A DNA stretch of 64,000 nt from Zelopaecilomyces penicillatus (GCA_005765155.1 VCCP01000006.1:3298501-3362500), one strand, 5' to 3'. Shown: positions 35,418-48,789, counted from the stretch's first letter. Made by a program: numbers and translations. Notes: a model not told the origin generated them from the sequence alone.

Positions 35418-38020
35418 TTTGAAGAAGATGTTGAAATTGATGACGCTAGCTAGATGGATGTCAGAGAGGTTGTCAAACGCACCTTTCCCTGGCGCATGAC
35501 CAGGGTTGGACAGCTGTTGATGCCCTGTCAATGGCTGTCATGCGGCTCGCCGTGGATGTTACTGGTGACGGCGTAGGTGGCTATTGGTTACAGGGGTTTA
35601 GGGTTAGTGTAGTAGCTAGAGACAAGGCGGTTACAACTTGCAACTTTGCCGTTGTTCCTTTATCCCCACTGCAAGTCAGCCCAAGATGGAGTCCGTAGTC
35701 ATTTCAACGCAGAACGACATTTTGATAAGCTTACAAATGTTGTAGACGCTCACTACTGTCAGAAAGCTCTGGTCGGCATGGACTTGCCAAGGCCGAGTGC
35801 CGAGTGCCGAGTCTCTTTCACACTCTCATTATGAGTCGCCAAGGTGTGCCACGGTCTGTTCTTGGAAACAATGACATCTGACAAAGCTCAAACACTCACT
35901 TAGTGTTTGAAGGATATGGAAAGAAAGAAGATACTTGAATTCTACGAATACGCTCCAAGGGGGAGGAAAGGACAGGTTAGACTGTCTACAGTCCAGCTTG
36001 TGTGGGCCATTCAAGTCGAGCACCGGATGAATTAGGGATAGTTGACTGGACTCTACGAATTCGGCTATTGTAGCAAAGTTATGCATTAACAATGCAGTTT
36101 TATGCCTGATTCATGTAGGTCTTATAATTATGGCAGCCAGAAATGATGGGTTGCTATATCTATTGGTAGTAATTCAGCAGCTCCCATGTCAACGATGCTG
36201 TTGAACTTATTCTCTCCTCTCGCCGAGTAATCAAGATTGCAATCTGAGTATAAAAGTATGTGGTCGAGAAGAAAAGACAATTTTAGAACACGGTAAATAA
36301 CTTTGACAAATATACCTGGAGAAAAGGCCATGAAGCAGACGCTCTGATCTGTTGATTACACCACATTCTAAAACCATGATATATACCAGCTTTGATTGGG
36401 AAGTCGCAGCGATTCAAACGTTGATAAAATACAGAAGCATAAAGAAGTGTCTTTGTAGCTGAGTATTACTCCGTTGATTCCCTTTTCCACCTACAAAATA
36501 CATAGCGCTCATTTGTGGACGTTGAAAATTGAAGCACCTTGTTCATTCGTTCAAGTTGGTTCCGAGCTATTCGGACTTATCGTCATCGTCTTTGAAGCAG
36601 TTTGATATGGTATGGTCGACTTTGCAAACGTACATCACATGCCCCAATAAACTCGAACTGGTAGCCGGCGCCGTAGTCGTTATCGCTGATACACCACTAC
36701 GAGCATGTCTCTTCGCATAGCACTCTCCTTAGATGGCCAATCTGTTCCACATATTCCTTCCACATTTCTCAATGTCGTTCATAGCGCTGAACCACGCAAT
36801 TGACACTTGTTAACAAACTTCATGGCTTTTGAGGTTTGTACCGACCACCATGATGATGGGAAACTAATGTAAGAAAAGTAGTCGGGAAGCAGACTCGGAG
36901 GTGCATAGTCAATTAAAAAGTGTGTTTGCTTGTAAGGGCTATAAAAGGGGCAAGATAATGATAAAGTCACTCATGGCGATCTATTGAAGCGGAATAAACC
37001 ATATATCAACGTCGATTAATGATTATTTGGAGTGATGGCCTCGCTTAAAAAGGTGAGATAGTAGCAGTGTCATGACGAGTGTTTGATTGATGTGCGATGA
37101 TAACAATGTCTATGGTTGGAAGTCATTTGCCTAGGCTCATCACTCTGCCATTTGATTCCATCTTTAAGCATTTATAGATATCCAAGTCGTAGGATATTCC
37201 CCACGCTGTGCAGCGGCCTTGGTTCCTATGTTTCTGGAGCTAGAAAGATCGTTGCGGTTCCCACGTTCAGCACTTTGATCTGACTTCTTTCACATTTGGC
37301 CAACAGTGCAGTGAAATATCGGATTCGTGTAAATGTAGGACTCAACCTGGATCTGTCAACCAGTTGCGGCTACCGTAGCCCAACAGCCGCCGCCGAATCT
37401 TCAACTTGAACAGCCCTTGTTACAATCAGACAATTGTCTGCTTCTCTTCAAGTTGTTCGTTAGCAAGTGGGCCTTGGATACACTCTTGCGACCAACAACT
37501 GGCTTTTTAAAGTTGACTCAGAAAAAGCATTCAGCCTAAAAAGAACCAAAAGTCTCAAGACCTCACACCGCTAACAACAGACAGACAAACTTGCCAATCA
37601 GGCTTAGCCAGCGCCACACACCACCATAAGCAGCCGAGGCTGTTATTGTTCCTGTCTCCACTGCTCGAGCTTGCGATAACAGACTTCCATAGTGTTGAGC
37701 GTGATGACATTACCCTATCTCGACATACGAATTAAGTATTAGTAATCCACTATTGCTCTCGACGCCGCGTTGCGCAGTTGCAAAAAAAGTAAGCGAAATG
37801 CCCCGGCAATCCAAGGTTCATTGTTTGATGCGCATGGTAGTCAGCAAAGATAGGTATGACCGCGATTTTATAAAGTATTACTTCCCAACTCGGTAAAAAC
37901 TGCCGCCAGCAAACGAGGCGCAGTCCATCAGACCTGGATAGAAAACCTCCAGTTCGTCAGTTATAAAAACGTCATTTCCCAATCCAACAGATTCACATCA
38001 GTTCATTACAAACCGTTACA
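35418..38020. other. Intergenic 2.6 kb
   Basis: Promoters of the metallophosphoesterase (leftward) and the GNAT gene (rightward). Short open frames only; no family resemblance, RNA gene or repeat recognised. Confidence 0.55.
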
Positions 38021-38728
38021 ATGGAGTCCAATTGGGAAGTCCTCGTGATTGACCCTTCAACACCCCTCGACCGCCATACCGTTGCAGCTAAATATCGCGA
38101 CCTTCGTCTCACCGCCCTGCAGCTATCCCCAGAATCCTTCTCCTCAAACCTAGAAGAAGAATCCAAATTCTCTCTAGACACCTGGGTTTCCCATCTCTTC
38201 CACCCTCATAAAAAGACCATAATCTGCATCGATAAATCATCCCCCTCCCCATCCTCTGCAGACACCGAATCTAGCGCCGCATCCCCAGAAATCACCCAGG
38301 GAAAATGGGTCGCCCAGGTCACCATCCACGGCCCCATCTCCGCCGAAAACTACCGTCTCCCCGCTGAATCCGGACAACCCGCCATCCTTGACGATTCTCA
38401 AGAGGAGAGATGGCAGCTACTAGGCATGTACACTCTGCCAAGCCATAGAGGAAAAGGGCTAGCCAAGCTCCTCTGCAACGCGGTGTTTGAAGTGCTCAAG
38501 GCCCAGCAAAAGACACACGGCAAAGCAGAGCGGCTGAGACTTATGGTGAAATCTCACAATGTTGGTGCGGTGAAGCTGTATGGCTCATTGGGCTTTGTTG
38601 ATGCGGGTCGGTGTACGTTGGCAGAGGCAGTGACGGCGAACCAGGAAACAGATCGGATTCCGAAGGAGATGCTACTTGGGGAAAAATTTAATACTCGCAA
38701 CGGGATAATCATGGAGTGGAGGATTTAA
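38021..38728 (+). CDS. GNAT-family N-acetyltransferase
   Basis: Single-exon 235-residue protein. The acetyl-CoA-binding motif A is LLGMYTLPSHRGKGLAKLLCNAVFEVL (R-G-K-G-L-A pyrophosphate loop) at about 140-165, followed by LMVKSHNVGAVKLYGSLGF, the motif B asparagine and aromatic helix. The N-terminal half carries the substrate-side strand and a Ser-rich insertion (about 75-95). The acceptor substrate cannot be predicted. The start ATG at 38021 gives the normal first strand. Confidence 0.88.
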   Translation: MESNWEVLVIDPSTPLDRHTVAAKYRDLRLTALQLSPESFSSNLEEESKFSLDTWVSHLFHPHKKTIICIDKSSPSPSSADTESSAASPEITQGKWVAQVTIHGPISAENYRLPAESGQPAILDDSQEERWQLLGMYTLPSHRGKGLAKLLCNAVFEVLKAQQKTHGKAERLRLMVKSHNVGAVKLYGSLGFVDAGRCTLAEAVTANQETDRIPKEMLLGEKFNTRNGIIMEWRI

Positions 38729-39504
38729 GAAAGAATTTACAGACCGACATCAGGTGGAATGGTACAGCTAGAGGGTGTCTCACACATCCGTCCTCAGAAT
38801 GAGGGGAAATGAACATGCCATACATAATTATACTAATCGCAATATAATCCGATCCAAACCTTACTGTTCATTACTGAAATGAAGCAGATGTCGTGGTAGC
38901 GACATGTATATATACGAGGTACTGCCACAGACTGTATGGCCTGGGGACGGACATGCGAGAGTTTCATCCACGCTACATTATCTTTCACCCTACTACTCAA
39001 AAGAATGTAAGAACTGGTGCCGCATGATCTATGAAAGTCTAAGAAGCACAAAATAAGGTGAGTCGTTGACGGAGTCTGCATAACCCCTCACACATGATCC
39101 AACCTCATAAGGAAACTGAAATGTATTTCTAGATTTTCATATGTAAACTTAATCAACAGCAGTTTTCAGCCTCACTGCTACCTTCTCTATTTAGAAACTT
39201 CCAATTTAGGATAGTTTCCAATACGCGATGAAAGACGTGTAATAGACAGTCCCATGAAGAAGGGATAAGCGGGGGAGCGTGGAGCAGAGATCACAAGCCA
39301 CCCAGTATCAGAGTCACAAATAGTGGAAGCAAATTAATCAGAGTAAAGTATGTATTTACGAGTCATGTATGTACAGTATGTTCGTATCGCTAATGCTATT
39401 CAATGAAATCAGTGCATGCCACCAACCCAGAGTCCATAATGAGTGGTTTTCCAAAACAAAGGAATGCCCAAGAGGGAGGCTATCCCCTTCCCAAAATGCA
39501 ATGC
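38729..39504. other. Intergenic between convergent genes
   Basis: 3' regions of the GNAT and aminopeptidase genes. No gene recognised. Confidence 0.6.
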
Positions 39505-40874
39505 TTAGATGTAAGAAGCCTCAACCAAGAAAGCGACAGTGAACTTGGAGTGGCGGAGGATAGAGGGCCACATGATCTTCTCAAGAGACTGCAAGGGAAG
39601 GTGGTGTTAGCATTGAGTATGTCTCACGGTGCATTAATGAAGATTACTTACGTCGCGAGAAGAGTGAATGTCCTTGCTGGTCTTCTCAAACACATCCTCC
39701 ATGGCAAAGGCGGAAGCTAGACAATCGGGTTAGTTGATGTTCTGTGTCATGGTCAAGAAAAGAACTGTAACTTACGGAATCCGTTGGAGCGGGCGCTGGC
39801 GTGGTCGGAGCAGCCGTAACCGCAGCGGGAGGTGTTGGGAGCAGTACCGGTATACGCAGTAATAATAGTCGTGACATACTTGGACAGAGCGGCATCGACG
39901 AAATCAGTGTAGACGGCAATCTTGTCGCTGGGAGAGAAGCCAGTCATGTCTTGGTTCAACATGGCCAGGACGTTCTTGCTATCGGCCTTGTACTTGGAGA
40001 AGACTCCCTGGGAACCCAAAAGGCCACCCTCCTCACCGCTGTACCAGTGGAACTCGATGGTGTTCTTGGGCTTGAAGCCAGACTCAGCCAGGACACGGAA
40101 GGCCTCGAGGATGGTGACGGAGCCGGAACCGTTGTCGTCGGCGCCGGGGCTGCGGGCGGTGGAGGAGCCGGCAGTGGAGTCCATGTGGGCACCGACGATG
40201 ACGAGGTCGGGCTTCTCGCCGGGAATCTGGGCGATGATGGAGGGCTGGTTGTAGGAGTGGGTGAAGCGGTTGACGGTGATGGCGGGGTTGGCGGCACCGA
40301 TCTTGGAGACCTGGTCAAAGAGCCAAGCTGAGGCCTGGGTGCCAGTCGCAGAGCGGTAGTGGCGAGTGTGGAACCTGTGAAGAGGGGACATTGTGTGAGT
40401 TGATGGCATCACTACAGTAAGTTGGTGAGGGGGTTCTTACTCGGTGAATGTCTTCAACCAGCTCTGAGGGCCAGCGTTGTTTACGTTGGCAATCAACTTG
40501 TTGGCCTCATCGACGTGAGCCACCGCGGCAGGGTAGGTCACAGCACGGCGCGAGACAAGCTGGTCCTCGGGAGTGGACAGGATAGACAGAACCTCTTCAT
40601 CCTAAAGAAGTAACAATGTAAATAAAAATGTCCACAAAGATCATCCTGGCAGCAGCAGTTGACTTACCTGAATATCAGTGATGTCGAAGAAGCCGATACC
40701 CTTGGAGGTGTACTTGTCAAACTTCTCCTGCTCAGTCACCCAGATGCCAGCGTCGGTCTCGGAGGTCTTGATAAGGCGAAGCGAGCTGTCGACATTCTTG
40801 ACGCCACCGGCGGGGGCAGCGAGAGCGACGGTGCAGGACGTCGCGAGGACGGTGAGGGCGACGTTGACGAGCAT
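39505..40874 (-). CDS. LAP1: Secreted leucine aminopeptidase, peptidase family M28
   Basis: Predicted 371-residue secreted zinc aminopeptidase. Five exons: 40668-40874, 40441-40601, 39776-40374, 39652-39716 and 39505-39588; all phases agree. Signal peptide MLVNVALTVLATSCTVALA is followed by a short propeptide. M28 zinc ligands and catalytic residues are visible: GAHMDS (about residue 186), PGADDNGSGS, YSGEEGGLLGS, LNQDMTGF and CGYGCSDHAS, the last two cysteines likely forming the known disulfide. The last exon encodes the usual end of the family (HSKFTVAFLVEASY). An in-frame ATG at 40943 would add 23 residues before the signal peptide and is less likely. It releases N-terminal hydrophobic residues from peptides outside the cell. 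Confidence 0.94.
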
Positions 40875-43196
40875 GTTGATGCTGATGATGAATGGGATAG
40901 TGTATGAGAGATGATGGATTGTCGTGCTCGGATATTGCTTCATAAAATCGACAACTGGGAGGGCAGATGTTCTTAATATACCCGTGGACTGGACAGTACG
41001 TCTTGACGATCACCACATTTCTCGTCCGACATCTTTACTCCGAACTCTCCTACCGCTTCTCCTGCTCTCCCACTCTCATCCACAAAAACCTCCACCACGG
41101 CCTTTCCCACCGGACTACTACCGTACTCTCCATGGTGCTACATCGCGAATAGCACTTGGAGCTGCCCGAAGCGGCAGGCTGCCGCAGGAGCTTTTGCAGG
41201 TGGAGTCTCTTAGGCTGCGGTGCCCCGGGGAAAAGCAAGGGGGTGGCATTCGGCGGTAGAAGGCAGAATCGAGCATGTGCCTTGTGCCTGGGAGGGGGCC
41301 GTTCGAGTAAGCTTAATGGGCTGCCTGACCCCAGATCCATGCCAGCTTCCCGTTTCGAGCTAGCGATCGGCTCTTACGTCTCGCTTGGCAGGTCGCAGCG
41401 GGCACAAGGCTCTTCGTTCCATTCCAAGTCGGCAGTTGGGATTGATAAGGCTTGGTGGTGTATTTTTTTTTACTTTTATGCAGCCAGCCAGCCAGCAGAG
41501 GCGCGTCGTCCCCACGAGCTCGTCAGAAAGGCGTTTTCCTGATGCAGCCAGTTCGGTTCGTGTTTGCATTTCGTTATTGCTTTGCCTGGCCTTGGCGCTG
41601 CGGACAAAGCTGTCGCATTTCTTGGCCATTTTGTGGGGTAACAGTTGGTGGCCTTCCCTTCCTAGACGTTTATCTGGGGGTCTTCCTGAAATAGCAGTTA
41701 TTTATTCAAATTATAGCAATCTGAGCTGGGAAATGCAGCACGTCATGTCTTGGCCAGCCGAGCTCATGTGCAAGAAGCAGAAGTTGAGACTGAAGTTTGA
41801 GGAGTGAAGAAGGAAGCACAGGTGATGACAAACTGGCCCCCGTACTGGAGATACCTGCTTTCAGTTAGTGAGTACCCACTTAACATACTCAGCCACATTG
41901 CAGATCATGGCCGAAGCCTTATCAGCCAGCGGGTACCTGCCTTCTCCCTCCTCCGTGATACACCAGACACAAGTACAACCTCACTATCAATCTGGAACAT
42001 GGACGCTACACAATCTCATAATACGCGCAATTATCGTCATCATCGATACTACAGAGCTCCTAATGAAAAACTATAATAACGAGACCTACTCGCGAATGAC
42101 CTGAACTCTAAAATTCCCGCGGAATTCAATCATGCGTGCCTAGATGGCATCATCAATCAGATGCCAAAACACACGCACTCTACCTTACCCAGGCGGCTGC
42201 TCCATCCCGATGACGAATCTGCCTTTTCCTCCTCCTCCAGCCTCTCCGCATCCTTAAAACGGAGATCTTCAAGCCCCGATTCGCTACTTCATCGGCTCGG
42301 CCAAAAGGGCTTGGCTGGTGGAGAACTGTGGAGCAGTATAAAAGCACGGGTCGGGATTTTGGCTTTGATAGGGGATAGCGTTGGAATGGGGCGCCTAGCA
42401 GCAACCCCCCCGTTGGTATTTTCTAATTCGCAGGATATGGAATTTGCATTTATGCACTGATTAAGAATGAATGAGTATGTGCTAATGTATGGATTTATGG
42501 GCTATGCAGCACTGTTCGTATTCCCGTTGCAATATTGCCGAGGTTAGTGTGTGGCTGTTTGCCGGAGACAGCGATGTGATGTAACTTTGAATGGCCTCAG
42601 CGTAAGGTCTCACCTTGACGATTAATTTCTCGGTTTAGAAGCTTCCACACAACGGTGCCATACAGGCTTTCGTATGTCTGTGTATTACTCAAGTATCACA
42701 GCTTCAGCCAATGTCATTTCCCCCCCATTTTCCCGGTCCTCATTGTGACAGGGTATTGCGATGGGGGAAAGAAGAATTACGCCCATCAACAACGTACAAG
42801 TGATGACGCCCGTTCTCGCGCTTAAATACTACACTCACAGGAGGAGACGGAAGATTTTTATTATTATAATGTTGTGTCTGTTCGGCGCGAGTTATTTGTG
42901 AAAAGGCTCTACTACGTGTGTCATGTTCATCGACCGCCTTCTGGGCCGTGTTTCAGCATTGGATGATGAGTACTATTCCTTTTCTCCCTGCTAACCGCAC
43001 GGCTCAGTCGGCCAGGCCAGGTTGTTGCCTTTAATTCATCAATGTCACCCATATTGCATGAACACGGCGGCTACAAAGTTCCCATGAAAGCACCCATCAT
43101 ACACGGCTGTCACAATCAGGTCATTGGACTCAATATAAAATAAAACTACGAGGGGAAGTCTTGGAAATGAAATACAAAAACACTGATAGCATGGTA
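40875..43196. other. Intergenic 2.3 kb
   Basis: Promoter of the aminopeptidase gene followed by spacer. Open frames at 41156-41542 and 42161-42460 look random. No gene or repeat recognised. Confidence 0.55.
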
Positions 43197-45207
43197 TTAA
43201 TATTGGCCATCAACAACTACTTTGATGTCTGTTTCTTCACAAGAGAACCAGAATCGTAATTCGCCCCGCATCTCGAAACACGTCCAACAATCTTCATCAT
43301 GTCCATGGTCTTGTGTGTTGGCACACTCGATGATTGTTGTTTTGGATATGAAGAAATTTCCGGCTCCAATCGCCCCCTGTTCGAGGGAGCATATATGTGT
43401 AGGCATGCTGTAATAATCCACCGCGTCAACTCCTACACGACACTGCCCAGTGGACCTTTGTCCGCCATTTTTGTATTCCAAGAGGATTCCCATGCAAATA
43501 CCCTCTGTTCTGTTCTTGAAGACCCTGATGCAACGGATATTACTCAGTGGAGCGCTGGAGAAATAACTTTTGGGGAACGGAGGGTCATGGACAGTGGGGT
43601 GAAAAAACGGCATAATCGGCGAATCATCAAACTTATTAGTTGAAATGTACGCCCCAATGACCGAAACGGACTGTTCTTGTTCGGGAATGCTGTGTATTAT
43701 AGTCTCTGGAGCTGATTTGCTCAATAACATATCCATTCCCTCTCTCGCACATGGTGAGCAAACTGCCACATCACCAGCCAACGTCAAACGGAACTGTGGT
43801 CAATTAGCCCTCGCTCGCTTGACAGCGATGGTTGCTGGTTTCCAAAAAAAACTCACCAGTAAACAGGTGTTTCCAGAAGCAATCATTCCAGGTCTCAATA
43901 CTCGTCCACCCATTGCAGCAATTGAGTCCCTGGGTGATATGGGGACATACACCCAACAGGCGGATTGTTGGTTTTGCCAAGATAGGTGTTGATATGTTGA
44001 TTTGGCGCAAGGAGCTATTCGTGTATGAGCATGTAGAGCATATATATCACCCTTGCAGAAGAAAAAGGTAATTCCATATATAGAGGTCAAGTCAATGGTT
44101 CCATATTGTCTGGAAGAGATCGGATGTAATGTATAGAAGAAGCATCTATTCTTTTCAGGAGGAGTAGGCGTATCCCAAGTCCGAAGCTGCTGGAAATCCC
44201 GAGCCAAAGCTAGACGCAGAAGCCCAAACTATGGAAGTGAGGATATTAGCCTTGGCACTGTTTATATATCTTCCCGTGTAATTAATATGGCTGGCAGTCG
44301 CCCACTTACCTTGAAATGCGCCACGACTCTCTCGAGGCTGCTCTGGTCTAGTACAACATATCTGAACTGATCAGTCCGCCATTTTTGGAAACAGGGATGT
44401 TTGGGCAGTCTTTCTACACGCTTGATTCCCCAGGTATCAATCGTCAAGCGAATCACAGGTAGCTCATGGACAGTTTCTTCAGTGAAAGGTTGGCCTCCGC
44501 GGTCCCAGGCCGAGATTGTGCACAGGGGAATTGATAAAACCTCTTTGGATGAGGCAGATGATAGCCGAGGAATAAGCTCGCGCGCTGCGCTGCTACGCCA
44601 GAATAGATTCCCTCGCGAATGTTTATGAACAGTTCGAATGAGCTCTTGTGGAAGCGACCGCATTTCTGGGAAGCCAAGGCGGTCGAGCACCGAGAAGTCT
44701 GGTGTGATGTCAGCTTCGTCGAGGTGAAAGCTGGGGGCTTGGAGCCATGGAACCCGCCAGGCAGTGATGATCCATAAGCGGTCCAAGGACTGATGTAGTT
44801 TGCATTCTCGGGCAACTATCTCAAGACAGTCCGAGTGCAAAGTCGAGGCTTCGGCCGAGTCAGAACATAGGAAACAGTTGTATTGACGGCAGGGTACTAT
44901 GCCGTGTTTATTTCGCACACGATAGTCGGAAGTAGTGTAAACGTCGGGGAAAACGTCCGGGCCAACGTGAGTAGAATAGGCTGTTGAGCTGGCATCACCT
45001 AAAACTAACGTGCTCAAGCTGCGTCAGGACATAGAAACAGAGTACTGTGGGCTGGGCTGGCTCTGCTCTGTGCCGAATATTCTCTGTGAATATGAACTTA
45101 CGTAGGATATATTGTTCACCAATTTGCATCGGGCTGCCACATATGCCACAGTGCGATCTGAGGCCAACATGGCCACGGGCGCCATCGACAGTTTCCATTG
45201 CAGACAT
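43197..45207 (-). CDS. Uncharacterised fungal protein with N-terminal CxxC motif
   Basis: Predicted 587-residue protein in four exons: 45102-45207, 44310-44998, 43857-44228 and 43197-43793; the exon phases close exactly. The N-terminus has a putative zinc-knuckle-like HCGICGSPMQIGEQYIL, then CRQYNCFLC and HSDCLEI, so a split Cys/His cluster may bind metal. A middle block (WIITAWRVPWLQAPSFHL, LPQELIRTVHKHS, LFWRSSAARELI) suggests an F-box-like or scaffold segment. The second half contains beta-rich repeats (YGITFFFCKGDIYALHAHT, IRCIRVFKNRTEGICMGILLEYKNGG). I take it to be a member of a fungal-only, multi-copy family of unknown function seen in many Pezizomycotina. No signal peptide or catalytic motif. 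The start ATG at 45207 precedes the conserved-looking Cys block. Confidence 0.72.
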
Positions 45208-46922
45208 CTTGTCTTCAAAGCTCAGAAATCTGCCATTTAGCAATTAGTCTGTTGGTTGAAGATATTTGAGCGCTGAACAAGGTAACGTTATTCAGATGGG
45301 CAGATATGGAGACGAGAGAAGACAATTGAGATGTATTTCGACTTTCTTCCTTCAGCCTAGGGGTATCCAAGTAAAAAAACATTGAATAGGAAAGATAGGA
45401 AAGATAGGAAAGAAGATTCTACATCGCACGCGAGCCGAAGGTGCGGACGGTTTGAAGGAGTCGCCCCCAGAGGGAGGAAGATAGAGACGGAAGTAGCAGG
45501 TTTGCTTGTCCCTAGGAGTGCTATGGGCGTGCATTGAGCTTGTCATAAGGTCACTGCTGGCGCAAACCCATTTCCGCTGCGCTTGCTAATTTTTTTTTTT
45601 TTGGATCGGATAACGGTACTTTAACTTTATTCTTTCTGTTCTCCTTGAAGAATGAAGATATCGCCGTAAGAGGCGACATCCTTTCACGGACACTTTGATG
45701 GCAGGACCTGCCCTACTGATCAATCTTCACCTGCATCGGGTAAAAAAGAGAACCACCCCATAATCAAAGCAGTGATTTTGACCCGTTACTGAGGAGTGCC
45801 CATCGCATTCTAGTATTTGTCAAAGAATCAAGTAATGGTAAGTTTCACACTTCTTGCAAGTTTGGGGGCGGCTGATCCATCATCACGAAGACGGTACTAC
45901 ATCACTACTTTGACGTAAATAAGCTGGGAATAAAAAGGTTACATCGGTCTCAATACTGGATAAGGTTATGTTTTTCTGTACTTGATCTGCTGGCTTACCA
46001 AACAATAACAAACACGTCACCCTCCCCCCACCTAACGGTCAACCATGGGTTGAATGAAGCCGATGATATGGAGCTCTCGGTATATTGAATCCGAACCCCC
46101 CAATCTGTATTCTACCAACGTAAGCATTCACCTTCCCGTTTGTAGGCATATTAGGCATACGGACAAGAACAACACTCAAAGCCCGATGTAGTATTGTCCG
46201 TGTTTTCCGAAGTTGCAGGAATCCTGGAGCAAGCTGCCCAAACACCAAGCAAAGGAACTGTTGGGGACGGCACCAATCCTAGCGTCAACGACTGGCGTTT
46301 ATCGTTGGTTCTTTGACAATGACGATCGACAGTTGAGTTACTCGATTCAGGTGTCCAATTAATCCTGTTTCTGCCCAGGACTTTTAACCTCACGTTGCTG
46401 GGCCATTGGTATAGCACTTCACTATCTTTGTATTGACGAGGTGAAACTGTCAGGTTGCAAATGTGCTGTAATAAGTGTCAATCAAAGTACCCAAGTACAT
46501 GTAAGTATTTTTCCCCATTTTAACGCAATAATTTCAGCTGTTGAAGAACCTGCACATACATTTTGAAACCTTCAACTCTATTGTTATTGTAAGGTTGATA
46601 TTGACGCATCGCATATGGCAAAGACTTACTCTAATGAATTCAGGAGCATCTCTCGCGAGTCTCAACTGGATGTTTATCTTGATGCGATTTACTATATCGA
46701 CGATAAATCGGACATTCGTATTGGTCCCTTTTCAATTTCACATGATCAAGGTGGGATAAAAATGGCTAGTATATATGCAAGTGTATACGGCACAGCAAGA
46801 ATGTCCTATTTACTACTGAGTATTCTTCCTGGACAATGCAGCTTCAAACATCAAAGTTCATCGCAACCTTGTAAATGCCGCCTTTCCCTAAAAAAAGGTT
46901 CCTCCATCTGAGGCCGTTTCCT
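45208..46922. other. Intergenic 1.7 kb
   Basis: Promoter of the CxxC-protein gene, then spacer with a TAGGAAAGA tandem repeat and a T run at about 45588-45602. An unassigned 98-codon frame (46615-46911, plus strand) resembles nothing known to me. Confidence 0.5.
45387..45413. repeat. (TAGGAAAGA)3 tandem repeat
   Basis: Three exact copies of the nonamer TAGGAAAGA in non-coding DNA. Confidence 0.9.
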
Positions 46923-47532
46923 TTACTCGTCGCTGGTGCACTGGACAGCCTTGATGAGCTTGCCACGGCCACCGACGGAGTAGTTGCGGCCCTCTACGTA
47001 AGAGACCTTGAGGGATGAGTAGCTGCAATCGGTGGAGCTGTAAAAGAAACAGTTGTTAGATTTATCTCAAATATAGGTTGTAATCAGCTTCCTCTAGAGG
47101 AAGCATTATGGGAGGTGGAGTTGGATGTGGACTTACGCAAAGCCGTAGCAGATGGTCTTGGGACCAACGACCATGGACTCGACACCCTCAGCGCTGACGT
47201 ACAATATTAGCATAAATGATCCATTGACGAGGTTTATATCTCTAGTTGGTCTTGGCACTTACAATTCAGGACCGGTGACGTGGCACGAATCGGGCTGGTT
47301 GATCCATCGCGAGGTGCCAATGAACTGGGCCTTGCTGTAGAGAATAGCCTAAGTAGGAATCATGTCAGCTTATCGTTGTCAATGGAACATCTCGCCAACG
47401 AGTTGAGCATCGAGACCACAGTTGATTAATAGAGTTGAGGAGACTCGGAATTATTCTTACCTCGTACTGGTTGAGGTTCTGAGCGGAGACCACAGCAGCG
47501 GAGAGGGCGAGAGCGAGGATAGAGAGCTGCAT
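46923..47532 (-). CDS. Small secreted four-cysteine protein, beta/gamma-crystallin-like pattern
   Basis: Predicted 109-residue secreted protein found only by splicing four exons: 47461-47532, 47263-47348, 47137-47193 and 46923-47037; phases close to a stop at 46923-46925. Signal peptide MQLSILALALSAAVVSA, then a mature chain of about 92 residues with four cysteines (PDSCHV, TICYGF, TDCSY, VQCTSD). The strand and glycine spacing (ILYSKAQFIGTSRWI, then a C-x-V-x-G turn, then C-Y-G-F-x-x-x-x-C-x-x-x-S-L) recalls the Greek-key arrangement of fungal small secreted beta/gamma-crystallin-like proteins; the fold is inferred. Role unknown: such proteins include antimicrobial and host-interaction factors, but nothing here shows which. 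Intron-rich structure and consistent splice sites support a real gene. Confidence 0.8.
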
Positions 47533-48789
47533 GTTTGCGGGTTTTTATTATGTTCTTCGAAACTGAAGGAGTGATGTATTAGAAATGTTCAGAGTTTTTT
47601 TTGAGTGCTGATGTATGTGATGAGATTCTGGATATGAGTTGATGGGTGGCAGCTCAAGCCTTTATTTATATCTCGGTTGTTGCGATTGACTCGGTCGCAG
47701 CCCACCCTCTCCACTTACGATTCATACTCATGAACCCCCCCCGAGAATGAACCCCCTCCCAAATGCGAATCTAGCCGAGAACAGGGCGATGTGCCGGATT
47801 AGAAAGGAACCATCAAAATTATGTGGTACTTCCCGACAACTAGCACGATCGAACATGGCGTTTCTGAATCTCATCAGGGGTCTCTCGAAACCTCGGGCTA
47901 CATGCTAGCACCTTCGTATGAACCAGCCAGTCGCACGCGCCAGTGTAGCTGTCTAACCACGAACTTGAATGACTAACGACGTTGTCCCCCCCGTATCGGC
48001 ATGTATCATTTAGAGCAATCATCTCCGAAAACCAAGACTTGAAGTTCATGATTTCTCAACGTTTTTTCGCGGAGTTGGAACCCCCCACCCTACGGATCAT
48101 CACGGCATGGATTCTCGGGAGATGTGCACTCTTATTGCTCTTCCCCCGAATTGTTTACCACAACCCGGCCCCGATTAAATGCAACACCGCCACGCCTTCT
48201 ACTAAAGATAATTTGCGGAGGAGAATATGGAGCAATTGATCTTGACGACTCGTGCTATGAATCATCTCCATCATAACGCAACAGTCCCAAGTCCACAGTC
48301 AAAGTGTAAAACACAACACCTACGCCGATGCCATGACACAAGCGGAAACAGGGAGAAACGGGCAGAATGAGACAAGATTATAAGGTAACGTTTCCTGCAG
48401 CGTGCTTCTATAGGCTTACTTGTCTATGCAATTTGTTCTCGAATGTTGGGAACGGATACATACGTGTGTCATGGTTTGTGCTCCTGACTCGCGGATGGGG
48501 AACACGCACACCAGCAGCGTCGCATTCTTGGAATATGCCAAGAAAGCCATATTAATTGTCATGAACCGCATGAAAGAATATTCATTGAAGCAATTGATTG
48601 GATATGAGTTGAAGAGAACTGCCTTCCTCACCCCATAATGATAGGATAGCATAGCCTACAACTAGTCAGTGGAGTAATATATCGGCACTGATATGACTAT
48701 TTTGGATCGCAAGAATATTATCGATTAGCTAGCACATAAACCGACCGTCACATCTCATATTTTTTTTTGGTATACAAATCTATTTATTC
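47533..48789. other. Intergenic 1.3 kb
   Basis: Promoter of the small secreted protein gene and 3' flank of the DUF3632 gene. No gene recognised. Confidence 0.55.

Noticed and set aside
46615..46911. 98-codon frame upstream of the small secreted protein gene
   Set aside because: No recognisable domain, Lys/Ser-rich end, no intron signals; treated as chance.
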